Source of the DNA: Mesodorylaimus sp. YZB2_4 | Lineage: Eukaryota; Nematoda; Enoplea; Dorylaimida; Dorylaimidae | Assembly (NCBI GenBank): GCA_030248295.1 | Contig: JASANH010000183.1 | Location: 372,001 to 436,000 of the forward strand | Reading direction: 5' to 3' | DNA: 64,000 nucleotides | In this document: positions 10,807 to 20,168 of the stretch, one piece after another | How positions within the stretch are numbered: position 1 is the first letter of the stretch | Layout of the letters: every line of letters begins with the position of its first letter | Position numbers and translations under genes: made by a program | The notes under the pieces: model-generated | What the model saw: the letters and a program-made list of their open reading frames with translations, nothing else | Database searches by the model: none | What the model was told of the DNA's origin: nothing

Positions 10807-13800
10807 TCAATCGACATTTTCCGTTTCATTAATTCCCAACAAACCAATGTCTTCGGAATTCTTTCCACCTCTGGCAACAGCACCCTCGCCCGGGTGACCA
10901 AGACTGTTGATCTTCCTCTTCTTCGGAACTGAACTCAACCGAGACTGAGTAGCCGATTTCTTACCAGGCTCCGGCATCTTATCAAGCGCGGGCCGTGGAC
11001 GTTGATCGCACGATGAAATTATCTTATACACATCTAATAATTTCTTATAAGCTTCCGCAAGGACATCTTCATCATCAATCTCGTTCAACTGAGCATCAAT
11101 TCGTAGCAATAATTCCCGTATTCTCCTTTTTCCATCACTGACTGAAAGCTGATCACGTGCGGAACAATGGCGAGATATCTTTGGACTGAGCATATTTGCC
11201 AGTGACACCTGCCCAGGACGAAGATCGTCGACCATCGGCTCTGAAACACGATCATTGCATTCTCCAACCAGATTGCTGGGAAAATCATTATTTTCGACAG
11301 TTGAGAAAACGAAATGAGCATGTTTGCATGCCAGTGATCCAAATAATGCATTCGGGCACGTGCAGACATAAAAATCTGGGCACACGTTGCAGTAGCGGCA
11401 CTGAGTCTGGCATTGGCAATGACTTTTCACTCTGACGATTTCATACTCGACATCTTTCTTAGATGCGGCCTTGATTTTCCAATGGCGATGACCAATCACG
11501 ATAACATCCTCAATTTTAATATTCTTCGATTTTCGATGACGATCGTGCGTTTCTTTGATCCCATAATTACTTTCGTGCCCACCGCGTTCGATTGCCACAA
11601 TGTACTCCTGCAAATACCACGAAGATGCCTCGAATAATTTGGTTAGCAAGAAATCAAAACGTTGATTTTCATTTTGATTTAAAAATTTCTGTTTCAGACC
11701 ACGATTAAATGACTCCAAATACATATTAATATTCAAGACCGAACCATTTCTCGCCCACGAGGCCCATTCTTTGATTTGATTCTCTGATGCCGCGTATTCC
11801 AGCCGGAAATATCCCGCCATTTCAGGCTCGCATTTCAAAAGCCCCGTCATAAATTTCGCCATTAATTGTCGAAAAATCGATTGATCTCTTTCTTGTAATA
11901 TCATGGCCAATCTCGACCATGTTAAGACGACGTTTTCCTTCTTTACATTCAATACAATTTGTTTTTGCCAATTTCGTAAAACGTGCCAAGTATAAAGCAG
12001 TTTTTGAGGCAATGCTGAGCCGCCAAAGACGGTTTTCCAGGCGTTGAAGTACTGCGGAGAATCTTCAGACATGAACACTTCGCACCCCAAAAATCCACAT
12101 CTAAAAGAATAGAAGCTGCATATACTGTACGATCGTAGTACTACTAAAATCACACCCCTCGCTATCATTCTATGGATTACACAGTCCAGCATCGACAGAT
12201 CCATGGATCAGATCCGACTGCTGGATCGGCGATTAAAATTTTATGCGCATTATGGGAAGTGATGTACGACCTATAACAACGAATAGTTCCAGTTTTTCCT
12301 GGTGCAACCTGCGAACCCAGGCAGCGGGAGATATGGGAGACTGAAGGCTTTGGGACAAAAACTTCGATCCCACTGAAGCAAGCCCAGTCTAGTCTTATGA
12401 CAGCATCCTTCACCTGTGGCTGAAACATGAACCAGAGTGGTTTACATCTTCAAGCCAAGGGAGTGCTGGCTATATTGCAAAATTGGTATTGAATCCCGCT
12501 GTAAGAGCTGTTTAGCTCTTTCGTGTCCTTTTGGTGCGTCCCTGATCGGTGAGCAGAGCAGTTCGGTGATGGCATGATGCCGAAGGGTCATGTCATGTCA
12601 TACTTTATCCATAGCCAAGCACTGTACAGCGAACTTGAGGGCTAAAGAACACAAGAAGGGTGCGTCATCCCCGCTGAAATGCCGCCTCGGTGGGCCTGAG
12701 TTCAACTCTGGCCATCTGAGAACTTGGTGAAGTCCTCTCTGCGCCTTGCACGCCCGGCGGTGGGTGACTCATCCTTCATTCCTCCTGGAGAGTATGGGGC
12801 GGGAGGCCTCGAATCCGGGTTCCCTCACGGGGAACGGGCTGGGTGTGATTACCCAATATGGTAACCGCCGACATCGCGGAGTAGCGACCAACACGGACCC
12901 TTGCCTGGCAGGCATCCCGGACTGACCCAGTCGACGGCAAGATAGGGTCAACTGACAAGCCCCCTAGCCCGCGGGAAAAGGACCAAAAATCCCCCCTGGC
13001 TGGACCCATCCTGGACGACCTTTCCCTGGACCGATCAAGATGGGTATAAAAAATCCCCGCAGAAATTTCTTTTTTGAAACGGATCAGATTGGGTTCGGAT
13101 TCCTAGCCTAGGGTGATGGTGACGTACCTCACTGAAAACCCTGGACTTACCTTTCTTTTAGTGCAGCAAAAAATGTCGTGAGGTGTTCCTCAGTTACATT
13201 CGTTGTAATAAACCAGGCCGCAGGAAATCCTTTGCCCATATTGTCCACAACTAGCAACGTAACCAATACGAATCCCTGTTCTTGAATCCCATGTGCCGCA
13301 TCGACGCAAACGGCATGCCTGCCAAAAGTCTGTAATATTTCGCGTTGAAACGCCGTTTGGAAACCTGAAAAAAGAACAGATTTGAAAAAGACAAAACGTT
13401 CCAAGGAGGACATACCAAGTGTGAAGATCTTATTGTTTTTCGTTTGCGAATTGTAGCAGAAAAAGGGGGGCAGTTCACCAGCGCCAATAGCCCTGGAATT
13501 ATACTCTTTCACCATCAAATCGACGCTTGTCGCATCATTAAAATCGTATTGATTGTGAGTTCGTTGCGAGCCGAGTCTATTCACAATGTTATGAATTTCA
13601 TGCCGCGTGACTACGTTTTGCAGATTCAACGCCGATTGACCAGGCGACGATTCTAGGTCTCCTAGAAATAAATGAGCAGTGCGCCAGTCACATCTGGTGG
13701 GAAACATGTCAATGCATGTGGACACAGAATCAGAGAAACGAGAGACTTACTTCGTATTTCATCAATGATCCAAGACACTGACCGTTGATCCATGTAATAC

Positions 13801-14441
13801 TGAACCACCTTCGCCTGCAAATCTTGAGGAATTCGGATTCGGGCAAATCGATAATCGTGGTGATAATGATCAGTGCAGTATTTAACCGAAACTTGACCGT
13901 CCAATTTGCTTTTACTCACGATTGCGAATGTTGAGCATGTGAAACCAACTTTGACTGAGCCCGACTTCTTTGGTGCCCGTATACCTTCTGACGTCGATTC
14001 ACCATACCCGCTTCGATGGCACTGAAAATATTCAACCGCCGCTTTTTTGCCGTCACGACGAGAAGAATAGCGTATAAATTCGAATCCTCCGTCTGCTTCA
14101 ACTTGGGATTTCCATTTAATAAAATCAGCTTCACAATCGAATGACAATTCTCGAATATTCGCAGCGAGCTGATGTTCCGATCGAAGATGGGCACATAATT
14201 CGATCATCGTCGGAAAAAATTTCTCGCAAACACCACATTCGATATTGCATTCTCGACCAACACGAGCAGGAGATGAATAGACCGAATTAGGACATCGATG
14301 CCTGTGACGTGACTGGCGATTGTTAAAAATTGCGTCACAAGTCAAACACGGATAACCTTCTTCAGGGTGTTTCGATTTTCGATGAAGACCAAGAACTACA
14401 TTATTTGGAAAAAATTCTTTGCAAAATTTACAAGAAAGCAT
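10807..14441 (-). CDS. MULE-type (Mutator-like) transposase with C2H2 and SWIM zinc fingers
   Basis: Four exons with consistent phases: 14441-13751, 13661-13416, 13364-13151, 12100-10807, giving 814 residues without a stop. Residues 1-90 carry C2H2-type fingers (CKFCKEFFPNN..H..H; CLTCDAIF..H; CGVCEKFFP..H). A DNA-binding-like region follows (KSGSVKVGFTCS). The MULE transposase core begins near CVDAAHGI, whose Asp fits the first catalytic acid, continues FVLVTLLVVDNMGKG, and FMSEDSPQYFNAW could hold the second; I could not place the Glu with certainty. A SWIM finger, FYVCTCPNALFGSLACKHAH, follows. The tail is basic (KKRK). Such proteins cut and paste Mutator-like DNA; some become host genes. 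I found no inverted termini around it, so it may be immobilised or domesticated. The 51-nt intron 13415-13365 is in frame and could be retained. Intron 13150-12101 holds repeats. Confidence 0.85.
12190..12270 (+). repeat. GGATCGG-rich family E, copy 1
   Basis: 'gatccgactgctggatcgg' followed by 'attaaaattttatgcgcatta' parallels 23480-23540. It lies in the last intron of the MULE transposase gene. Confidence 0.55.
12590..12640 (-). repeat. 3' fragment of SINE family D
   Basis: The minus strand reads tgcttggctatggataaagt followed by atgacatgac, the tail of the SINE copies at 10106 and 48575. The tRNA-like head is absent. Confidence 0.6.
12664..13005 (+). repeat. Dispersed repeat family F, copy 1 (~340 bp)
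   Basis: Shares long blocks in the same order with 58735-59105: 'gagttcaactctggcc', 'tctgcgccttgcacg', 'ttccctcacgggg', 'accgccgacatcgcgg', 'atagggtcaact' and 'cccctagcccgc'. The 'gagttcaactctgg' block resembles a B-box, so it may be a tRNA-derived SINE. The copies are about 75-80% alike by eye. Confidence 0.8.
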
Positions 14442-14838
14442 TCTTTATTGCCAAAATTTTTCAACGTTTCTAGAATTCTTAGTTGCACGTTCTGTTCATC
14501 TCTGAGGCGAGTTTTACCGGCTAAAGCAGACATTCTAGAAGAGCGGGAAACGGTATTTTAAATTTTTCAATTTGATATAAGTAGCAAAGGAATGCAGGCA
14601 AAAGTAGCAAAACTGTGCGTGGAAGAGCTACAGTAAGAATTCTGTTGGGAAAAAAATTTTGCTTCGCTTCTCTTTTCTTTCTGGTGACTTCCCGTGATGC
14701 TTCAATTTGGCCGAGTATTCTGATCACAGATATCCAAAAATTGTTGAAATCTGTTGCGTTGCTCGTGATTAAAAATTGATCAGATCGCGAATTCAAGTTT
14801 TTTTAGTTACGTAATTTTATTCAGGCGGAAACGGCAAC

Positions 14839-14847
14839 CTAATTTTC
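14839..14847 (+). repeat. 9-bp target site duplication, left copy
   Basis: ctaattttc directly precedes the left terminus of the MULE; the identical 9-mer follows the right terminus at 16979-16987. Confidence 0.88.
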
Positions 14848-16978
14848 ACCCACCTTTATTTCCTACACGTAACACATTCGCGCCTACTACATACAATACG
14901 GTAAATGATTCTAAGGTACGAGCGCTGCAGCGCGAAGTTCAAAAAAGTGACGCGCACAAACTGACAGCTGGCTGTGAGTGACAGCTGCTGTAGCTGATTT
15001 GACTGTGCAACCGACCTTCGAATCGAAACCAGTTATTGATCGATGTCATGTTTATGAAGCGCTAACAAAATGGTAATGTGTGATATTTGCAACGCGCCTT
15101 TGGCTAACCTTGTCGCACTTGGACTTCATCGGAAGAAATTGCATCCAGAAGTGGGCCCCAGCTGCACCATTTGCAAAGAACAATTTTCCAATCGACAAGC
15201 CTTGTACAGGCATCGGAAGTCCAACGTTTGTTGCAGTAATAACGCTCCTCCAATTCGTACTGATTCTGACATTGCGACATCTCCGTCATCTTTGCATAAT
15301 CGTGCCAATGATGAACGCGGTATGGTCAAACCCTCAAAACCGTCAAACCTTATTTGCGGCGTCTGCACAGTATCCTTTGTTGGCATGCGCGACTTGTGTT
15401 CACATTTGGAAAACGAGCATGGCATTCAAGCAGATATCAAGTATTTCTCATTTTCGAGTGCCCAAGCCCAGCTAGAATGGATGCGTGAAGTGGAAGAGGC
15501 TGGGTGCTTCGAATTTCTTCGTCATCGGGCCAGAAAGACGAAAGCCACTGAAGTGGAGTATTTCTACTGCTACCGAAGTGGAAGTTATGATTCACAAGCT
15601 GAAGGGAAAAGAGCACCGAAGCAGATTGGGTCACTGAAATGCGGCTTCCAGTGTTCAGCATTTGCTAAAGTGACCACATGTTTAGCAACTAGCACAGTCA
15701 AAGTTGAATGTTGTCTCGAACATTACTTGCACGATGCCGTAGTGGCGCGTATGCACGTACCAGACGATGTGGCGAAGGCCATCGGCCATTACAAAGCCGA
15801 TGGAAGGTCGATTGACTGGATTTTAAATAAAATAAGAAGTGAGGCGTCTGTACTGTACGTACTCTTAGGTCACTAGCACTTTCCTACTGTACTGTACAAT
15901 TTTAGGCGATTTTTCTGCGTCATCGTCTGTCAATGCAGAAACGGAACGTCAGCTAAAACTGATGAAGCAGAACGTGATCACGCGGCAGGACATCCATAAC
16001 ACTATTCTTCGGCTCGGTCTGAAACGCGACCAGCTTGTTACGAACGACCTTGTTAGCGTTGCTACGACGGTCAAGCAACACCAGGAAAAAGCAGTCTTGG
16101 TTCATTCGTTGGAAACAGAAAAGATGAATACGCAAGTTACTGACGACGCACGAATTGAACCGATTATGGAAGAGCCTCCTACAGCTGAAAATCGAGTCAG
16201 CGCACAGGAACACATTCTTCAATCGATAAAGCGGCCAGAAAGCATAGCGAGCAAGCAAGAAAAAATTTTAGGAGTTGTAGCTTCCATATCTGGTGCCGTT
16301 CGATCTTTGGATGATTCGTTGGTGTTGGATCAGCTGCTCAGCAAGCTACAAATAGCGGACACTTTCGCACGGACGTATCAGCCAGTGGCGCAGCGATCGT
16401 TGGACACTGATCGTAACGCCCCCAACAAAAAGATGGCCACACAATCGCGGTTTTCTCAAGTATCCAAGAAGCGTCGTTCCTCAAGTGCACTGCGCAAAGC
16501 GACAGAATGTGAGACGGCGGCGATAAAAGAGGCTTTGAGCACAGTAACAGCAACGGTTTGTGCTATATGCCATGAGGAAGAAGGCCCCACGGATAGTTCG
16601 GACGACGAATTGGAGGTCAATTGGATTCAATGTTGCAAGTGCGATACCTGGTTTCATTAAGCATGCATTTTTGCAGAGGACTTGGATGAGTTCGTTTGTG
16701 ACACGTGTATGTTCGCATTAGAAATGAGTACCCATTGACGGAATTGAAGTATACCTATATGTATACGAGTGTGTGTGAAGAATGAAAACGCGCATCGATG
16801 TGTTCGAGGTCAGTGACAAGATTCGAATTTTTTTCAAGAATAGGTGTTAACGCCAGCAGCTGTCAGCTTACACGCATATCACCTTTTTGTACTTCGCGCT
16901 GCAATGCTCGTACCTGACAATCATTCACCGTATTGTAGTGTGCGCGAACGTGTTACGGGTAATAAATATGTGGGAGGG
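14848..16978 (+). mobile_element. Mutator-like element with TIRs and exact 9-bp target duplication
   Basis: The termini are inverted copies of about 130 bp: gtaacacattcgcgc..acaatacggt..atgattct..ggtacgagcgctgcagcgcgaagt at the left is matched, reverse-complemented, at the right end (16860-16978). The 9-mer ctaattttc is present exactly at 14839-14847 and 16979-16987, the size typical of MULE insertions. The element is 2131 bp and contains one two-exon gene related to the adjacent MULE transposase but lacking its catalytic core, so it should depend on a transposase supplied elsewhere. Confidence 0.92.
15070..16660 (+). CDS. MULE-encoded C2H2/PHD-finger protein lacking the transposase core
   Basis: Two exons, 15070-15838 and 15906-16660, give 507 residues. 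The N-terminal ~255 residues parallel the minus-strand transposase: C2H2 fingers (MCDICNAPL..., CTICKEQFS, CGVCTVSFVG), then KQIGSLKCGFQCSAFAKV. The intron sits at the homologous codon. After QNVITRQDIHN, where the relative continues into DDE and SWIM regions, this protein jumps to the tail (MATQSRFSQVSKKRR). It then has the first half of a PHD finger: CAIC..C-x2-C..W-F-H. An in-frame TAA follows WFH; beyond it the same frame reads ACIF and later CDTCM, the remaining metal ligands, up to TGA at 16738. So the finger is cut by one stop, or the stop is read through. It could compete for binding at the element's ends, but that is inference. Confidence 0.82.
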
Positions 16979-16987
16979 CTAATTTTC
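16979..16987 (+). repeat. 9-bp target site duplication, right copy
   Basis: ctaattttc follows the right terminus and is identical to 14839-14847. Confidence 0.88.
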
Positions 16988-17082
16988 GGATTTTTCATCT
17001 GATGATCTAGATATTTAGGCTGGGACACTTTCCTCGTATTGTACAAAGTAAAACAATTTTGGTTTCGTGACGAATATTATAA

Positions 17083-17370
17083 ATGGAAGATTCATTAAAT
17101 CAGAAATTGATAGAAACGGGTGAATTACAACGTTTGAAAGAATTAGTACGACGTCGTTTAGAAGAAAGCGGTTGGCACGACGATATTCGAAAAAATCTAA
17201 GCGAAATTGTAAAACGACGAGGCATTGAAAATGTTACGGTCGATGATTTGGTCGGCGAAGTGACACCGAAAGCACGGCAATCAGTACCAGATTCAATTAA
17301 ACGTGAATTAATGAATCAAATCGAAGCATTTATTTTACAACAAACTAATATCAATTTGAAAGACACATGA
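17083..17370 (+). CDS. ENY2: ENY2 / Sus1 transcription and mRNA export factor
   Basis: A single-exon gene of 95 residues. ENY2 is a subunit of the SAGA histone H2B deubiquitinase module and of the TREX-2 complex at the nuclear pore, linking transcription with mRNA export. Family signatures are clear: INQKLIETGE-like NQKLIETGELQRLKELVRR at 5-23, SGWHDDI, and VTVDDLVGEVTPKAR near 52-66, then VPDSIKREL. The length matches the ~100-residue family. The protein is all-helical and wraps around its partners. A poly(A) signal lies 51 bases after the stop, and TMEM230 starts 190 bases downstream on the same strand. The right TIR of the MULE ends about 100 bases upstream, so the transposon has landed in this gene's promoter region. 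Confidence 0.96.
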   Translation: MEDSLNQKLIETGELQRLKELVRRRLEESGWHDDIRKNLSEIVKRRGIENVTVDDLVGEVTPKARQSVPDSIKRELMNQIEAFILQQTNINLKDT

Positions 17371-17420
17371 TTTTGGGATTTCTGTTTTTGTAAACCTCTG
17401 CCGATGCACGTCTGTTTAAA

Positions 17421-17426
17421 AATAAA
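17421..17426 (+). terminator. Poly(A) signal of ENY2
   Basis: AATAAA 51 bases after the ENY2 stop. A splice-acceptor-like 'ctatgttttag' at 17521-17531 follows about 95 bases later and 30 bases before the TMEM230 ATG, a spacing that would suit trans-splicing of a downstream operon gene. Confidence 0.5.
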
Positions 17427-17560
17427 AATTGCCATTTTGATATTGCTGTGTTTCGATTTAGAGAAATGCGATTCCGCAATTTTGCTTCTAGTTCAACAAT
17501 CTCTTCACTTTTTGTATACTCTATGTTTTAGAACTCTAATCGATTATTTTTTTATCTAAA

Positions 17561-19249
17561 ATGAAACGCAACGCGGTTTACGCAGTTACTGATCGATATG
17601 CTAAGAAAGTTGAGCAAGATACGATGACTACGTCGGTTCGATATCAAAAGATCAATAGCGGGTACAACGACGAGTTCAGCGATATGCAAGTAAGATCGCT
17701 GGATTTTTCTGGAAAAGCTCTTCCTGTTGGGTAAATCCTATGTTCACCATTTTTCTTTAATTTTGTCGCCTCTGAACGAAAATTTTAGAAAATGTGTATC
17801 TGTTTCATCAGGAGTAATCTTTTGGCCAGAACCTCGTCAAGGAAACTGTGTCCCCAGCCTAAAAAGTCAAAATGCAGGGTGTAGATCGGTACTCTGCATC
17901 TGGGAGCGTCACCCGTTGAGGTGAGGTTTCAGCCATAGACCATGTTGGAAGACCTGGTTGGCTGCGTTTTTGTCGAGCTGCAAAAGCTCCATTGGTCATT
18001 TCTGTAGTAATACGGACCCAGTCCAGTCGTATTACAAAGGGGAAAGAGAGAGTTGCAATATTTTTTTGAAAAACCTTTGTTTTTCTGCTTTCCAAAGCGG
18101 GAAACTAATAGGGATCCATGGCACATTTGTCGGCAGGCCACTTCTTTTATGTCGTGGTCTGCGACTGTCTAGAAGACGGGCAAAATGAAAATTTGTCAAG
18201 TTTGACGGGCTCGAATTTTTTTGAAGTCTTATACGGGAAAATTTTGAAGTCGTAAGGCTCAGGGCTCATGCATGAGGGCTTGAATGCATGAGCCGAGCAG
18301 AAGGTCGAACTTGCTAAGTGACAAAGCATTTGCAGTAGCGTCTTCCTTAAGCCCCTATATAGCAGCATTTCCCACACCCCATTCCATTCGTAGTGTATGT
18401 AGATTGTTCTCAGTAAATTTGTGACCGGCAGGTGAGATATCCTAAAAAATTTGCCCCAGTTTGCCCACCAATGCCGTTAACAATAAGGTTTATTGCTTGA
18501 GAAATCATCGTATTTTTCAGTTCATGAGTCCGCCTCCAAAAATTCCATGGAAAGCCATCGGATTAGCGAGTACTTTATTCATTCTGGGAACATTATTGAT
18601 GGTGATCGGTATTTTGCTTTTGGCCGGCGTGATCGATGCCAAAGTAAGGCATGGTGATTTTATGATGGCTTGTAATTTAGAAACACATATGGCCATGGGT
18701 TCTGGAGGTAACGACTGTATGATTTAGACAGGACAGTCTTTAGAGCTCCTAGAATGTGGGAGAACCGGAAAATGTGAAAGGCAGGGAATATAAAAAGTGT
18801 TTGGAAAACCTTAAAAAATGGGAATTTTCGAGCCAAAATCAGGGGAACTGTGGAAAAGTCGCATTTTAAGGTTTCAAATTGTACAAATTATTACGGAAAA
18901 TTTCAATTTTCGTCTAAAACCCTCAAAAAATTTCATTCCCCTCCCCCGCCAGGGGTTGGGTTCGGATGCGGGCACTAGCTAAACCAATTATATTAGCGTG
19001 GCATTTTCAAGATCTTTTCACGTGACACACTTCACTACACCATGTCAGGACTTGGAATTTTTTCTGGTCCACCATGAATTTGTAAATGTGAACTCTTTTT
19101 TCTCATTGCAGTACAGCGATCGGACTTGGCCAGTCCTGATTCTGGGTATCATCATGTTCATCCCAGGATTCTATCACGTGCGTATCGCGTATTACGCGTA
19201 CAAGGGCGAACAAGGATTCTCGTTCGATGACATTCCCGAATTCGATTGA
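17561..19249 (+). CDS. TMEM230: Transmembrane protein 230
   Basis: Three exons in phase 0: 17561-17689, 18521-18643, 19112-19249, giving 129 residues. TMEM230 is a small two-pass membrane protein of secretory, recycling and synaptic vesicles. Exon 2 opens near [14 protein letters not shown], the conserved entry into TM1 (about 56-78), and exon 3 carries TM2 with [19 protein letters not shown] followed by the acidic tail DDIPEFD; P-G-F-Y-H-x-R-I-A-Y-Y is the strongest family mark. The first 43 residues are polar and variable as in relatives. Intron 1 carries a dispersed repeat (17890-18045). AATAAA motifs at about 19746 and 19756 could end the 3' UTR. It is the second gene of a tight same-strand pair with ENY2. 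Confidence 0.95.
17840..18045 (+). repeat. Dispersed repeat family B, copy 2 (TMEM230 intron 1)
   Basis: Blocks 'gcagagtacc' (reverse), 'gggagcgtcacccgtt', 'tttcagccata', 'aagctccattggtca', 'aatacggacc' and 'gtcgtattaca' follow the order seen at 4345-4500. It is intronic. Confidence 0.65.
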
Positions 19250-20168
19250 TCGATCGATGGGCAGGATACACCAGATGGATACGGTGATGTATGTATGTAT
19301 TTTGGTGTCAGTGCGAGCTGTTTGTATCGAGCAGGTTGTGCCCAGCTGATAGTGCTTTAAATATTCTTATGATTGCGTGGAAAATAGGGCAGATTTTATG
19401 TGCTGTAACTTAGTTGCACAAAAAGGAAATGTCGACGTTTCTCTGTTGGGAATATGGGCATTACATTCATTCCTGCCCGCACGCTCATCAGTTATGATTC
19501 GGATAAGCGCAAGACGCAACAGTGCACAAAAGCAAGACCAAATGAAAAAATTACCGCACTGAAAATGCGAAATTTTTAATTGAGTGTTTTTATAATCAAG
19601 CATTTTTGACAAAATTGAGTGTTCTACAGCGGATGTGCAAATCGAATTTGATTGAGATCAATCGAGAATTGGAGGGAATCAGTGAGTACAGGGTGATAAT
19701 TTCAAATTTCCCGCCGCCGCCGCCTTGCACTTCACACTCCGGTGCAATAAAGCCAATAAAAATGGCCCAGACTTATATTGAGCATGCAGGAAGGCAGTGT
19801 CTGTATCAGTCTCTGGACTGCATTGCGGGCAGACCGACAGTGCTTGTGCGCTCCCAGACCCAGAGGACCCTATACTTATCATATCACCAAAACATATTTC
19901 TTCTTCGAGCCCATGAGAAACGTGATAAATACTGATACAGTAGTGCGCGTACTGAAAACCACAAGTCACATGTGCCCAACCTACAAACATTACAAGCAGT
20001 ATGACAACATGGCATTGAAAACGTACAAACCACACGCTCACTGACAACACAACGAGTTTGACGGTACAAGACCAAGCCCTTGTCACCGCCAAGTACATGC
20101 ACGCCCTTTCCACCCTTATCACACGCCCTCGACACTGATAGCACTGCATGATATGCAATCGTAGCAGG
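19250..20168. other. Convergent intergenic region between TMEM230 and MGAT2
   Basis: Holds the 3' UTRs of two convergent genes. Overlapping frames on both strands here look like chance. No repeat family was recognised. Confidence 0.5.
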
